Shown here: positions 1 to 8,804 of the stretch, piece after piece
Numbering within the stretch: position 1 is the stretch's first letter
Layout of the letters: the number at the start of each line of letters is the position of its first letter
Assembly: GCF_010550245.1 (NCBI RefSeq)
Contig: NZ_JAAGLU010000036.1
Location: 52,166-116,165, forward strand
DNA from: Streptomyces sp. SID12501
Lineage (GTDB): Bacteria > Actinomycetota > Actinomycetes > Streptomycetales > Streptomycetaceae
Length of the DNA: 64,000 bases
Reading direction: 5' to 3'
Program-made: the position numbers and the translations under genes
The notes under the pieces: model-generated
Databases searched by the model: none
The model's input: only the letters and a program-made list of their open reading frames with translations
Told to the model about the DNA's origin: nothing

Positions 1-1335
1 GCGCTGGCCGTCAGTCACGCCGACGGTGTCGTACACCGGGACCTGAAGCCGGCCAACGTCCTGCTCATGCAGGACAACGGCCGGATGCACCCGATGCTCA
101 CCGACTTCGGCATCGCCCGCCTCGCCGACTCCCCGGGTCTCACCCGCACCCACGAGTTCGTCGGCACGCCCGCGTACGTCGCCCCGGAGTCCGCCGAAGG
201 CCGTCCGCAGACCTCCGCCGTCGACATCTACGGCGCCGGCATCCTGATGTACGAGCTGGTCACCGGCCGTCCGCCGTTCGGTGGGGGGTCCGCCCTCGAA
301 GTGCTGCACCAGCACCTCACCGCCGAGCCGCGCCGCCCCTCCACCGTGCCCGAACCCCTGTGGACGGTCATCGAGCGCTGCCTGCGCAAGAACCCGGACG
401 AACGCCCCAGCGCCGAGAACCTCGCGCGCGGGCTGCGCGTCGTCGCCGAGGGCATCGGCGTCCACTCCAACTCGATGCAGATCGCGGCGGCCGACGGAGT
501 CGTCCACCTGCTCGCTCCGGATCCGACGCCGACCGCGGTGCCCGGTTCGGGCGACCCGACGCAGGTGCTGCCGTACGGCGCGGGCGCGGCGGGAGCGTAC
601 GACCCGAACGCCGCCACCAGCGTGCTCCCGCACACCGGCGGGCCCGGAGCCGTGGGGGCGATGGGCGCTGCCGGTGCCGCGGACCCCACGGCCGTCCTGC
701 CGTCCGTGCCGCAGAACCAGCCCGGCGGCCCCGGCGGCCCCGGCGGCCCCGGCGGTTCCGGAGGGCCCGAGGAACCGCATCCCTGGCAGAACCAGCTGCG
801 CGCCGCCCGCGACCGCAACGAGCAGACGCAGGTCCAGTACCTGGACCCCGGCGAGGACCCTCTGCGCCGTCGGCCCCAGCGGCAGCCGGGTCGGCCGCCG
901 CAGCAACAGCCGTACCAGCAGCAGCCCCAGCCCGGCTACGGCTATCCACAGGGATCGGGTCAGGGTCCGGGGCAGGGCGGGCAGCCCCAGCACCAGCAGT
1001 ACGCGCCGCCGCCCCAGCACCGCCAGCCCCAGCAGCAGCCCCAGCGGTACGCGCCGCCCGCCCCCGCGCCCCAGCGCCCTCAGCAGCCCGAGAGCCGGCC
1101 GCCGAGGGAGCCGAGGGAACCCCGGCAGCGCAGCGCCAACCGGATGAAGATCCCGGGGCTCGGCTGCCTCAAGGGGTGCCTGTTCACGATCGTCGTCCTG
1201 TTCGTCGCCGCCTGGCTGATCTGGGAACTGACCCCGCTGCAGGAGTGGATCGGGACGACGAAGGGGTTCTTCGAGCAGATCGGCGACTGGTACGACGAGG
1301 TCAGCGAGTGGGTGTCGCGCCAGCAGAACCAGTAG
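1..1335 (+). CDS. Serine/threonine protein kinase, C-terminal part (5' end outside window)
   Basis: The frame is open from the first base. It begins inside the kinase catalytic domain with HRDLKPANV, followed by DFG and the activation-segment motif APE, so this is a Hanks-type Ser/Thr kinase lacking its ATP-binding lobe only because the window starts here. After the kinase domain comes a long low-complexity region rich in Gly, Pro and Gln (about residues 160-380 of this part). A hydrophobic helix at about residues 390-410 and a short acidic tail follow, which suggests a membrane-tethered kinase. A second kinase gene follows in tandem. From memory this pair resembles pkaA-pkaB of S. coelicolor upstream of prfB, but I assign no symbol to the partial gene. 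Substrates cannot be inferred. Confidence 0.93.
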   Translation, partial: ALAVSHADGVVHRDLKPANVLLMQDNGRMHPMLTDFGIARLADSPGLTRTHEFVGTPAYVAPESAEGRPQTSAVDIYGAGILMYELVTGRPPFGGGSALEVLHQHLTAEPRRPSTVPEPLWTVIERCLRKNPDERPSAENLARGLRVVAEGIGVHSNSMQIAAADGVVHLLAPDPTPTAVPGSGDPTQVLPYGAGAAGAYDPNAATSVLPHTGGPGAVGAMGAAGAADPTAVLPSVPQNQPGGPGGPGGPGGSGGPEEPHPWQNQLRAARDRNEQTQVQYLDPGEDPLRRRPQRQPGRPPQQQPYQQQPQPGYGYPQGSGQGPGQGGQPQHQQYAPPPQHRQPQQQPQRYAPPAPAPQRPQQPESRPPREPREPRQRSANRMKIPGLGCLKGCLFTIVVLFVAAWLIWELTPLQEWIGTTKGFFEQIGDWYDEVSEWVSRQQNQ

Positions 1336-1627
1336 CGCGGAGGATTTCCGGTTGGGCGCGGCGGTTTTCCGGTTACGGGGAGACGGTCCGCCCAATCAGG
1401 TCGTAGCCGGGGCATTTGAGGATCAGGTGGGCGGTGCTCCGGCCGCGATTCCGGTGCGACTCTGGGGATTTGTCGACACCTGGCGGGTGATTTCCGTCCC
1501 GGCGGTGAAGGTTGCGGCTCCGGACGCGTAGCTTTGTCGGCTGAGGTCGAGGTCTTGTCGGGTGAGGGTCCCGAGGGAGTCCCCCGGATCGGCGCAGCGT
1601 CGGCAACACGCGTCTGTAGGAGCAGTC

Positions 1628-2893
1628 TTGGCACGGAAGATCGGCAGCCGGTACACCGCCAACCAGATCCTGGGGCGGGGCAGCGCCGGCACGGTGTGGC
1701 TGGGCGAGGGACCCGAGGGTCCCGTCGCCGTCAAGCTGTTGCGCGAGGACCTGGCGTCGGACCAGGAGCTCGTCGGACGCTTCGTGCAGGAGCGGACCGC
1801 CCTGCTCGGGCTCGAGCATCCGAACATCGTGTCCGTACGGGACCTGGTGGTCGACGGGAACGACCTCGCGCTCGTCATGGACCTGGTGCGCGGTACGGAC
1901 CTGCGTACCCGGCTCGACCGCGAGCGCAGGCTCGCTCCCGAGGCCGCGGTCGCGATAGTGGCCGACGTCGCGGACGGGCTGTCCGCCGCGCACGCCGCCG
2001 GGGTCGTGCACCGCGACGTGAAGCCGGAGAACGTCCTGCTGGACATGCAGGGCCCCCTGGGCCCCGGCGGCGCGCACCCCGCCCTCCTGACCGACTTCGG
2101 CGTCGCGAAACTCATCGACTCACCGCGGCGGACCCGGGCCACGAAGATCATCGGCACGCCTGACTATCTGGCGCCGGAGATCGTCGAGGGCCTGCCCCCG
2201 CGCGCGGCGGTCGACATCTACGCACTGGCGACGGTCCTGTACGAGCTGCTGGCCGGCTTCACGCCCTTCGGCGGCGGCCACCCGGGCGCGGTGCTGCGCC
2301 GGCACGTGACGGAGACGGTGGTCCCCCTCCCCGGTATCCCCGAGGAGCTGTGGCAGCTGCTCGTGCAGTGCCTGGCGAAGGCACCGGCGTCGCGGCTGCG
2401 GGCGTCGGAGCTGGGGGCGCGGCTGCGTGAGCAGTTGCCCTTGCTGGTGGGGATGCCGCCGCTGGACGTCGACGAGCCGGACTCGGAGGACGAGGAGCAG
2501 TCCGGGCACGGCCAGGGGCAGGGTTCGCGGGACGAGTCGTACGACGAGGTGGCCGTGCCGACAGGGGAGCGGGTACGGCGGGGTGCGGTGCCGCTGGTGC
2601 GGGGTGCGAAGCCGGACTCGAACCGGGACACGCACACGTCGATGCGGGTGCCCGGGCCGGACGAGCTGGCGGGCGGGGCGCTGGGCACGGCCCGCGTGCC
2701 GCGTCCCGTGGGCGCCCCGCGGCCCGGCTCGGCGCGGCACCGGGCTTCGGCGCGGCGGCGCAGGGTGACGCTGGGGGCGGCTTCGGTGGTGCTGGTGGCG
2801 GCGGTGGGGATCGGTACGTGGGTCGCACTGTCGGGCGACGACGCCGGGGCGACCCCCCAGGAGACGGGTAACTCGTCACCGGCGTCACCGTGA
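1628..2893 (+). CDS. pkaB: Serine/threonine protein kinase, PkaB-like
   Basis: A 421-residue Hanks-type kinase. Visible motifs are the glycine-rich loop GRGSAGTVWLGEG near residues 13-25, the Lys in VAVKLL, HRDVKPENV, DFG and APE. A charged linker follows, then a single hydrophobic segment near residues 385-405 and a short outer tail. There are no PASTA repeats. I chose the TTG start because AGGAG lies 5 bases upstream (1618-1622) and the kinase fold begins right after it; an in-frame ATG at 1562 lacks a comparable site. It follows another kinase gene in tandem, as pkaA-pkaB do in S. coelicolor (from memory). The family assignment is firm; the symbol is by synteny and resemblance. Confidence 0.88.
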   Translation: MARKIGSRYTANQILGRGSAGTVWLGEGPEGPVAVKLLREDLASDQELVGRFVQERTALLGLEHPNIVSVRDLVVDGNDLALVMDLVRGTDLRTRLDRERRLAPEAAVAIVADVADGLSAAHAAGVVHRDVKPENVLLDMQGPLGPGGAHPALLTDFGVAKLIDSPRRTRATKIIGTPDYLAPEIVEGLPPRAAVDIYALATVLYELLAGFTPFGGGHPGAVLRRHVTETVVPLPGIPEELWQLLVQCLAKAPASRLRASELGARLREQLPLLVGMPPLDVDEPDSEDEEQSGHGQGQGSRDESYDEVAVPTGERVRRGAVPLVRGAKPDSNRDTHTSMRVPGPDELAGGALGTARVPRPVGAPRPGSARHRASARRRRVTLGAASVVLVAAVGIGTWVALSGDDAGATPQETGNSSPASP

Positions 2894-2943
2894 GCCCCCT
2901 GAGGGCTGGGCCTCCGGACCTGCCTTCGCGCTGAACGCGCTCG

Positions 2944-2967
2944 TCCTCAAACGCCGGACGGGCTGGG
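2944..2967 (+). repeat. Short dispersed intergenic motif of Streptomyces type
   Basis: The stretch beginning TCCTCAAACGCCGGACGG between the kinase gene and prfB looks like a sequence that recurs in Streptomyces intergenic regions. This is recognition from memory. No second copy was found in the window. Confidence 0.35.
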
Positions 2968-3124
2968 AACGCGGGCCGAGGCCAGAGGGGTGTCGCCCGC
3001 GCTGGACAGATGCAGCAAACGGGCGGGTAGGTGGGAAACACGGCCTGCACTGCCTCGACCTCGCCTCTCACCCTCCGGGCAAGACCGAAATCCGGCCGCT
3101 CGGCGGAGCCGTTACGCTGGTGTC

Positions 3125-4231
3125 GTGGCAGTCGTCGATGTATCCGAAGAGCTCAAGTCCCTCTCCTCGACCATGGAGTCGATCGAGGCCGTCCTGGACC
3201 TCGACAAGCTGAGGGCAGATGTCGCCGTGCTCGAGGAGCAGGCGGCAGCGCCGTCCCTGTGGGACGACCCGGAGGAAGCGCAGAAGATCACCAGCAAGCT
3301 CTCCCACCTCCAGGCGGAGGTGAGGAAGGCCGAGACGCTGCGCGGGCGGATCGACGATCTGAGCGTGCTCTTCGAGATGGCCGAGGAGGAGGACGACCCG
3401 GACACCCGCGCCGAGGCCGAGACGGAGATGACCTCCGTCAAGAAGGCCCTCGACGAGATGGAGGTCCGTACCCTCCTCTCCGGCGAGTACGACGCCCGTG
3501 AGGCCCTCGTCAACATCCGCGCGGAGGCCGGTGGCGTCGACGCCGCCGACTTCGCCGAGAAGCTGCAGCGCATGTACCTGCGGTGGGCCGAGCAGAAGGG
3601 CTACAAGACCGAGATCTACGAGACGTCGTACGCCGAAGAGGCCGGCATCAAGTCGACCACCTTCGCCGTCCAGATCCCGTACGCCTACGGGACGCTGTCC
3701 GTCGAGCAGGGCACGCATCGCCTCGTACGCATCTCGCCCTTCGACAACCAGGGACGCCGGCAGACCTCGTTCGCCGGGGTGGAGATCCTGCCCGTCGTGG
3801 AGACGACCGATCACATCGAGATCGACGAGTCCGAACTGCGGGTGGACGTCTACCGGTCGTCCGGTCCCGGCGGCCAGGGCGTCAACACCACCGACTCCGC
3901 GGTGCGCCTGACCCACCTTCCCACCGGCATCGTCGTCTCCTGCCAGAACGAGCGTTCGCAGATCCAGAACAAGGCGAGCGCGATGAACGTCCTCCAGGCC
4001 AAGCTCCTCGACCGGCGCCGTCAGGAGGAGCAGGCCAAGATGAACGCCCTCAAGGGCGACGGCGGCAACTCCTGGGGAAACCAGATGCGTTCGTACGTCC
4101 TGCACCCCTACCAGATGGTCAAGGACCTCCGGACGGAGTTCGAAGTCGGCAACCCCGAGGCCGTGTTCAACGGTGAGATCGACGGATTCCTCGAAGCCGG
4201 AATTCGCTGGCGCAAGCAGCAGGAGAAGTAG
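3125..4231 (+). CDS. prfB: Peptide chain release factor 2
   Basis: RF2 of 368 residues, which recognises UGA/UAA and triggers peptidyl-tRNA hydrolysis on the ribosome. The stop-codon-reading motif SPF is present (RISPFDNQGRR), as is the catalytic GGQ at residues 249-251. The GTG start at 3125 gives a normal-length protein beginning VAVVDVSEELK. Unlike E. coli prfB, the frame is continuous and no internal UGA frameshift site is needed, so autoregulation by programmed frameshifting is absent. A strong hairpin terminator lies 48 bases downstream. The neighbourhood with ftsEX and smpB is the usual actinobacterial one. Confidence 0.97.
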   Translation: MAVVDVSEELKSLSSTMESIEAVLDLDKLRADVAVLEEQAAAPSLWDDPEEAQKITSKLSHLQAEVRKAETLRGRIDDLSVLFEMAEEEDDPDTRAEAETEMTSVKKALDEMEVRTLLSGEYDAREALVNIRAEAGGVDAADFAEKLQRMYLRWAEQKGYKTEIYETSYAEEAGIKSTTFAVQIPYAYGTLSVEQGTHRLVRISPFDNQGRRQTSFAGVEILPVVETTDHIEIDESELRVDVYRSSGPGGQGVNTTDSAVRLTHLPTGIVVSCQNERSQIQNKASAMNVLQAKLLDRRRQEEQAKMNALKGDGGNSWGNQMRSYVLHPYQMVKDLRTEFEVGNPEAVFNGEIDGFLEAGIRWRKQQEK

Positions 4232-4278
4232 AACTCCGCAGGGCGCGCACGAGCGTGTCCGTAGGACGCCTTGTCGAC

Positions 4279-4313
4279 AAAGCAACCGTCGCCCATCGGG
4301 CGGCGGTTGCTTT
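4279..4313. terminator. Intrinsic terminator downstream of prfB
   Basis: A 16-bp stem (4279-4294 with 4298-4313), perfect apart from one G-T wobble, closes a 3-base loop. It starts with AAA and ends with TTT, so it could work on either strand. It follows prfB by 48 bases. Confidence 0.85.
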
Positions 4314-4553
4314 GCGTCGGGGGGCGGCTGGGTTTTACATCACACTCACAGGGTCTGATGTGCGGCAAGCGAGGAGTAAGGGGACATTGCGCGCGCAACG
4401 ACCTTGACGTGCTCTTGGAAAATCGGAATGGTGAGGCTCGGCATGCGAATCTCTGGGGCGCATGTGAACCGGGGGTGCGCACTGCCGCCCCTGTCGATCA
4501 CGGCCCCGAGCGCGGCTCCACTGATGAATTAGCTACATGGGGGTAGCAGCCAT

Positions 4554-5165
4554 ATGACGAACAAGACGCGGGTCCGGATCGCGCGGATCGCGGCCGGAGC
4601 GGTGATCGCCGCCGGTGCGTCCTTCACCGCCGCGGGCATAGCCTCCGCCACGGACGGCGACGATTGCGTGGTCGAGCTCTGCGTTACGGACGAGCCGACC
4701 GATCCCGTGACCGAGATCCCGACCGACCCGGCGCCCACCACGGCCGACCCCGAGACCTCGCAGCCCGAGGAGCCGGCGCCCACCACGGCCGACCCGGAGA
4801 CCTCGGAGCCCGAGGAGCCCTCCACCGAGCCGAGCGAGCCCACCGAGGAGGACCCGACCGCGACGCCGTCCGACGACTCGACCGACGACGGCAGCGGGAC
4901 GGACACCGGTGGCGATGACACCGACGGTGGCAGCAACACCGACACCGACGGCGGCTCCAACACCTCCGTCCAGGAAGAGGGCTCCTCGGCCCTCACCGAC
5001 ACGGGCTCCGACACCTCGGCCCAGGGCTCGGGCGACGAGCTCGCCGAGACCGGTGCCGCCGAGACGGGCTTCCTGATCATCGGTGCCGCCACCATGATCG
5101 CCGGCGGTATCGCCTTCCGCGTTCTCCCGCGCCTCGTGGGCGGCCGTGGCGGCGCAGCAGCCTAG
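4554..5165 (+). CDS. LAETG-type sortase-anchored surface protein
   Basis: A 203-residue secreted protein. An N-terminal signal peptide of about 33 residues ends near ASA. A mature region of about 125 residues follows that is almost entirely Thr, Asp, Glu, Pro, Ser and Gly, with two near-identical repeats around APTTADPETS. The C-terminal sorting signal has LAETG at residues 163-167, a hydrophobic helix at about 173-190 and a short basic tail. LAXTG is the motif recognised by class E sortases of Streptomyces, so covalent linkage to the cell wall is expected. The acidic stalk has no recognisable domain. No active sortase gene is in the window; the only sortase-fold protein here, near 33 kb, lacks its catalytic residues. 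Confidence 0.85.
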   Translation: MTNKTRVRIARIAAGAVIAAGASFTAAGIASATDGDDCVVELCVTDEPTDPVTEIPTDPAPTTADPETSQPEEPAPTTADPETSEPEEPSTEPSEPTEEDPTATPSDDSTDDGSGTDTGGDDTDGGSNTDTDGGSNTSVQEEGSSALTDTGSDTSAQGSGDELAETGAAETGFLIIGAATMIAGGIAFRVLPRLVGGRGGAAA

Positions 5166-5201
5166 TAGTACCTGTAGTACCCGTAGTGCCTGGCAGTACC
5201 C
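5166..5201 (+). repeat. 9-bp degenerate tandem repeat after a stop codon
   Basis: Directly after the TAG stop (5163-5165) come four 9-bp units: TAGTACCTG, TAGTACCCG, TAGTGCCTG and GCAGTACCC. Three begin with another TAG in the same frame as the stop. Confidence 0.6.
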
Positions 5202-5218
5202 AGTAGCAGTGCGCACGA

Positions 5219-5253
5219 GTAAGGGCCCGGAGCTTCGTGCTCCGGGCCCTTAC
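5219..5253. terminator. Intrinsic terminator after the LAETG protein gene
   Basis: A perfect 15-bp stem (5219-5233 with 5239-5253) closes the loop TTCGT. It lies between the LAETG gene and the convergent small gene at 5291-5482 and could serve both. Confidence 0.85.
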
Positions 5254-5290
5254 GCGTGTTGCCAGGCTGTGTTGTGGTGCTGTGGTCGGG

Positions 5291-5482
5291 CTATGCGGTC
5301 TGGTGCGCCACCAGCGCCAGTGCCGCGATCAGCAGCGCCAGCAGTGCGATCAGGGCCATCGGGTTGAGTCCGCCGAACTGACCGTCATCCTGCAACCGCT
5401 GACGGCTGGCCCGGCAGACGCGACAGCGTCCCTCGTTCACGGGCGCCGCGCAGTTCGCGCACACCAGTCGGTCGTACGTCAT
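5291..5482 (-). CDS. Small zinc-ribbon membrane protein, function unknown
   Basis: A 63-residue protein that opens MTYDRLVCANCAAPVNEGRC. Four Cys occur as CANC and CRVC, a probable zinc ribbon at residues 8-22. A C-terminal hydrophobic helix (about residues 42-60, rich in Ala and Leu) would anchor it in the membrane. The ATG at 5482 was chosen because AAGGAGGG sits just upstream on the minus strand; the frame could extend further but loses composition and site. It runs convergent to the LAETG gene and divergent from ftsE. Function is unknown. Confidence 0.7.
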   Translation of the reverse strand: MTYDRLVCANCAAPVNEGRCRVCRASRQRLQDDGQFGGLNPMALIALLALLIAALALVAHQTA

Positions 5483-5766
5483 GCGCCTTGCCCTCCTTGC
5501 GCCGCTTCTACGTACACAACGCTTCCGGGGACGCAACCGTTCCCCACTCCACGCTCCACTGTGCCAGGTTCCGCGGATTTCGGCGCGGCTCGCCTTATTC
5601 TGCCCAGCGCTTCCCCGGGTCAGTCGAGGTCGGGCGAGTGTGTGAGGTCGCTCACGACCGGCATAAAAGGGCACAACCCTTGTGCAAAGCACTCCCACGC
5701 CTGCGCTCCCGTGCTCGGTTCGCGTATGGTCACGGTCACCTGCCCCCGATGGTCCGTGGTGTATCC

Positions 5767-6456
5767 GTGATCCGATTCGACAGCGTCTCCAAGCTCTACC
5801 CCAAGCAGAGCCACCCCGCCCTCCGGGATGTCACCCTGGAGGTGGAGAAGGGTGAGTTCATCTTCCTCGTCGGGTCCTCCGGCTCCGGAAAGTCCACCTT
5901 CCTGCGACTGATCCTCCGCGAGGAGCGCGCCAGCCACGGTCAGGTGCACGTCCTGGGCAAGGACCTCGCGCGCCTCTCCAACTGGAAGGTGCCGCAGATG
6001 CGGCGTCAGCTGGGGACGGTGTTCCAGGACTTCCGGCTGCTGCCGAACAAGACGGTCGCCGAGAACGTCGCCTTCGCGCAGGAGGTCATCGGCAAGTCGA
6101 AGGGCGAGATCCGCAAGTCCGTGCCCCAGGTGCTCGACCTCGTCGGCCTCGGCGGCAAGGAGGAGCGGATGCCCGGTGAGCTGTCCGGTGGTGAACAGCA
6201 GCGTGTCGCCATCGCGCGGGCCTTCGTGAACCGGCCCAAGCTGCTGATCGCCGACGAGCCGACCGGCAACCTCGACCCGCAGACCTCCGTCGGCATCATG
6301 AAGCTGCTCGACCGGATCAACCGGACGGGCACGACCGTGGTGATGGCGACGCACGACCAGAACATCGTCGACCAGATGCGCAAGCGCGTCATCGAGCTGG
6401 AGAAGGGCCGTCTCGTCCGCGACCAGGCGCGCGGCGTCTACGGCTACCAGCACTGA
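5767..6456 (+). CDS. ftsE: Cell division ABC transporter ATP-binding protein FtsE
   Basis: A 229-residue ATPase that pairs with FtsX at the membrane to control peptidoglycan hydrolases during division. Walker A (GSSGSGKST), the signature LSGGEQQR and Walker B (LLIADEPTGNLD) are intact, as is the switch His in MATHDQ. The GTG at 5767 gives the family start VIRFDSVSKLYPKQ; an in-frame ATG at 5749 is possible. ftsX follows after 77 bases on the same strand, as in nearly all bacteria carrying the pair. Confidence 0.96.
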   Translation: MIRFDSVSKLYPKQSHPALRDVTLEVEKGEFIFLVGSSGSGKSTFLRLILREERASHGQVHVLGKDLARLSNWKVPQMRRQLGTVFQDFRLLPNKTVAENVAFAQEVIGKSKGEIRKSVPQVLDLVGLGGKEERMPGELSGGEQQRVAIARAFVNRPKLLIADEPTGNLDPQTSVGIMKLLDRINRTGTTVVMATHDQNIVDQMRKRVIELEKGRLVRDQARGVYGYQH

Positions 6457-6533
6457 CGGTCACTGTCACTGGCGGTCACTGGTGTCAGTGACGCCGACGG
6501 TCCTCGGAGTTCCCGGAAAGGCTTGAGCTCGCC

Positions 6534-7454
6534 ATGCGTGCCCAGTTCGTACTGTCGGAGATCGGTGTCGGTCTCCGTCGCAATCTGACGATGACGTTCG
6601 CCGTCATCGTCTCCGTAGCCCTGTCACTCGCCCTGTTCGGCGGGTCGCTCCTGATGAGCGACCAGGTCAGCTCGATGAAGGGCTACTGGTACGACAAGGT
6701 CAACGTCTCGGTGTTCCTCTGCAACAAGAGCGACGCCGAGTCCGACCCGAACTGTGCCAAGGGCGCGGTGACCACCGACCAGAAGAAGCAGATCCTCGCC
6801 GATCTGAAGAAGATGGACTCGGTCGTGCAGGCGGTCACCTACGAGTCCGCGGACGAGGCCTACAAGCACTACAAGGAGCAGTTCGGCGACTCCCCGCTGG
6901 CCAGTTCGCTCACCCCGGACCAGATGCAGGAGTCGTACCGGATCAAGCTCAAGGACCCGGAGAAGTACCAGGTCATCGCGACCGCGTTCGACGGGCGCGA
7001 CGGGGTGCAGTCCGTGCAGGACCAGAAAGGCATCCTTGACAACCTCTTCGAGCTGCTGAACCTGATGAACCGGGCGGCGCTCGGGGTGATGGCGCTGATG
7101 CTGATCGTCGCCCTCCTGCTGATCGTCAACACGGTGCGTGTCTCGGCGTTCAGCCGTCGGCGTGAGACGGGGATCATGCGGCTGGTCGGCGCGTCCGGCT
7201 TCTACATCCAGGCGCCGTTCATCATGGAGGCCGCCGTCGCCGGTGCGATCGGCGGTGGGCTGGCCTGTGTCTTCCTGATCCTGGGCCGGTACTTCACCAT
7301 CGACCACGGCATGGCCCTGTCCTCGAAGCTCAACCTGATCACTTTCCTGGGCTGGGACTCCGTACTGACGAAGCTGCCGCTGATCCTCGCCGCGAGCGTG
7401 CTGATGCCCGCGTTGGCCGCGTTCTTCGCGTTGCGCAAGTACCTGAAGGTGTGA
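6534..7454 (+). CDS. ftsX: Cell division protein FtsX
   Basis: The 306-residue permease-like partner of FtsE. The topology is typical: a first membrane helix at about residues 20-42, an extracytoplasmic loop of about 130 residues that would contact a wall hydrolase or adaptor, then three helices in the C-terminal half (roughly 175-195, 225-245, 280-300). The loop contains two Cys near residues 63-74 that could form a disulfide. It is co-directional with ftsE. The wall-hydrolase partner of Streptomyces FtsX cannot be deduced here. Confidence 0.95.
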   Translation: MRAQFVLSEIGVGLRRNLTMTFAVIVSVALSLALFGGSLLMSDQVSSMKGYWYDKVNVSVFLCNKSDAESDPNCAKGAVTTDQKKQILADLKKMDSVVQAVTYESADEAYKHYKEQFGDSPLASSLTPDQMQESYRIKLKDPEKYQVIATAFDGRDGVQSVQDQKGILDNLFELLNLMNRAALGVMALMLIVALLLIVNTVRVSAFSRRRETGIMRLVGASGFYIQAPFIMEAAVAGAIGGGLACVFLILGRYFTIDHGMALSSKLNLITFLGWDSVLTKLPLILAASVLMPALAAFFALRKYLKV

Positions 7455-7462
7455 CGCATGCC

Positions 7463-7498
7463 AAGGGGGCCGTTCGGACATCCGACCGTACGGCCCTT
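7463..7498 (+). terminator. Possible terminator after ftsX
   Basis: An imperfect inverted repeat (7463-7477 with 7482-7498) between ftsX and the S41 peptidase gene is followed by a short T-containing run. It is weaker than the other terminators in the window. Confidence 0.5.
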
Positions 7499-7521
7499 CG
7501 CCTTGTCCTAGACTCACCGGC

Positions 7522-8703
7522 ATGTCGGGCCGCGACCTGTTCACACAGCCCCGCCGCGCAGGCCGCGGGGCGGCTCTGACGTTGCTCTTCGCCAGCGTCC
7601 TGGTCGCCGGCGCGGCCACCGGCTCGCTCCCCGAGCCCACCGAACGGAAGTCCGCCCTCCCGGACACGGCCCGCTCCGCCGCCCCCGCCGGGCACAACGA
7701 GGACGCCGTCGCCGCCGCTGCCGCGGACGCCATGGCCGACGGCAAGTCCCCCATGGAAGCCGCCGAGCGCGCCGTCAGCCGCAGCGGGGACCGCTGGGGA
7801 GCGGTGTACTCCCCGGGGGACTACGAGGAGCTCGAAGAGGCCCTCGACGGCCGGTACACGGGCGTCGGGCTGTGGGCCCGGCGCGAGCGGGACGGCCGTA
7901 TCGAGGTCACCAAGGTGCGGTCCGGGTCTCCCGCGGCCGTCGCCGGGATCCGTAGCGGGGACCGGTTGCGCAGTGTGGACGGCCACGCGGTCGACGGGCG
8001 GCCGGTCACCGAGGTCGTCTCTTTGCTCCGCGGTGACGCACAGGACGCCGCCGCCGGTACGACCGTCCGGCTCGGGCTGGAACGCGGCACGCGCGCGTGG
8101 AGCGAGACCGTACGCCGGGCACAGCTCTCCACGGACTCCGCGACGGTACGGCAGGTCGCCGCGAGCAAGGTCACCGTCATCCGGGTCGCCGCCTTCACCA
8201 AGGGGGTCGGCGACGTGGTGCGCGGCGCGGTACGGGCGGCCCCGGCCGGCGCCGGGATCATTCTCGACCTGCGCGGCAACTCCGGCGGGCTGGTCACCGA
8301 GGCCGTCACCGCCGCCTCCGCCTTCCTCGACGGCGGCCTCGTCGCCACGTACGACGTCAACGGCGAGCAGCGCGCCCTGCACGCCGATCCGGGCGGCGAC
8401 ACCACCAGGCCGCTGGTCGCGCTCGTCGACGGCGGCACGATGAGCGCGGCCGAGCTGCTCACCGGCGCACTCCAGGACCGTGGCCGGGCGGTCGTCGTGG
8501 GCTCCAGGACCTTCGGCAAGGGCTCGGTGCAGATGCCGAGCAGGCTGCCCGACGGCTCTGTCGCCGAGCTGACCGTCGGCCACTACCGCACCCCGGCGGG
8601 GCGCAGCGTCGACGGCGTGGGCCTCACGCCCGACCTCGACGCTGACCAGGGAGCACTGGAGCAGGCGGAGACCGTACTGAGCGGGCTGGGCGATCCTTCG
8701 TAG
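7522..8703 (+). CDS. S41-family (CtpA-like) secreted or membrane-anchored serine protease
   Basis: A 393-residue carboxy-terminal processing protease. An N-terminal hydrophobic segment at about 14-32 is an anchor or signal. A PDZ domain at about 110-195 (GVGLWARR, GIRSGDRLRSVDG) would bind substrate C-termini. The S41 catalytic domain follows, with Ser308 in GGTMSAAE and Lys333 in FGKGS, the usual 25-residue Ser/Lys spacing. It would act outside the membrane on wall or secreted proteins. Its place between ftsEX and smpB is conserved in Streptomyces, so a link with envelope growth is plausible but not shown. Confidence 0.92.
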   Translation: MSGRDLFTQPRRAGRGAALTLLFASVLVAGAATGSLPEPTERKSALPDTARSAAPAGHNEDAVAAAAADAMADGKSPMEAAERAVSRSGDRWGAVYSPGDYEELEEALDGRYTGVGLWARRERDGRIEVTKVRSGSPAAVAGIRSGDRLRSVDGHAVDGRPVTEVVSLLRGDAQDAAAGTTVRLGLERGTRAWSETVRRAQLSTDSATVRQVAASKVTVIRVAAFTKGVGDVVRGAVRAAPAGAGIILDLRGNSGGLVTEAVTAASAFLDGGLVATYDVNGEQRALHADPGGDTTRPLVALVDGGTMSAAELLTGALQDRGRAVVVGSRTFGKGSVQMPSRLPDGSVAELTVGHYRTPAGRSVDGVGLTPDLDADQGALEQAETVLSGLGDPS

Positions 8704-8751
8704 TCCGCGCGTGGTCCGCTCGTAGTCCTCTTGTGGTCCCCACCCGGTCCC
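8701..8751 (+). repeat. 11-bp degenerate tandem repeat starting at a stop codon
   Basis: Five units with cores TAGTCCG, TGGTCCG, TAGTCCT, TGGTCCC and CGGTCCC begin at 8701, 8712, 8723, 8734 and 8745, exactly 11 bases apart. The first core starts with the TAG stop of the protease gene. The spacing is close to one DNA helical turn. Confidence 0.6.
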
Positions 8752-8804
8752 TCTGGTAATCGACTTTCCCTCCAGCGCCCTCCTAGTGCGAAAATGGCGG
8801 CACT

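Noticed and set aside
3125..3250. Programmed frameshift in prfB
   Set aside because: The gene is continuous from GTG 3125 with no internal UGA, so no frameshift is needed.
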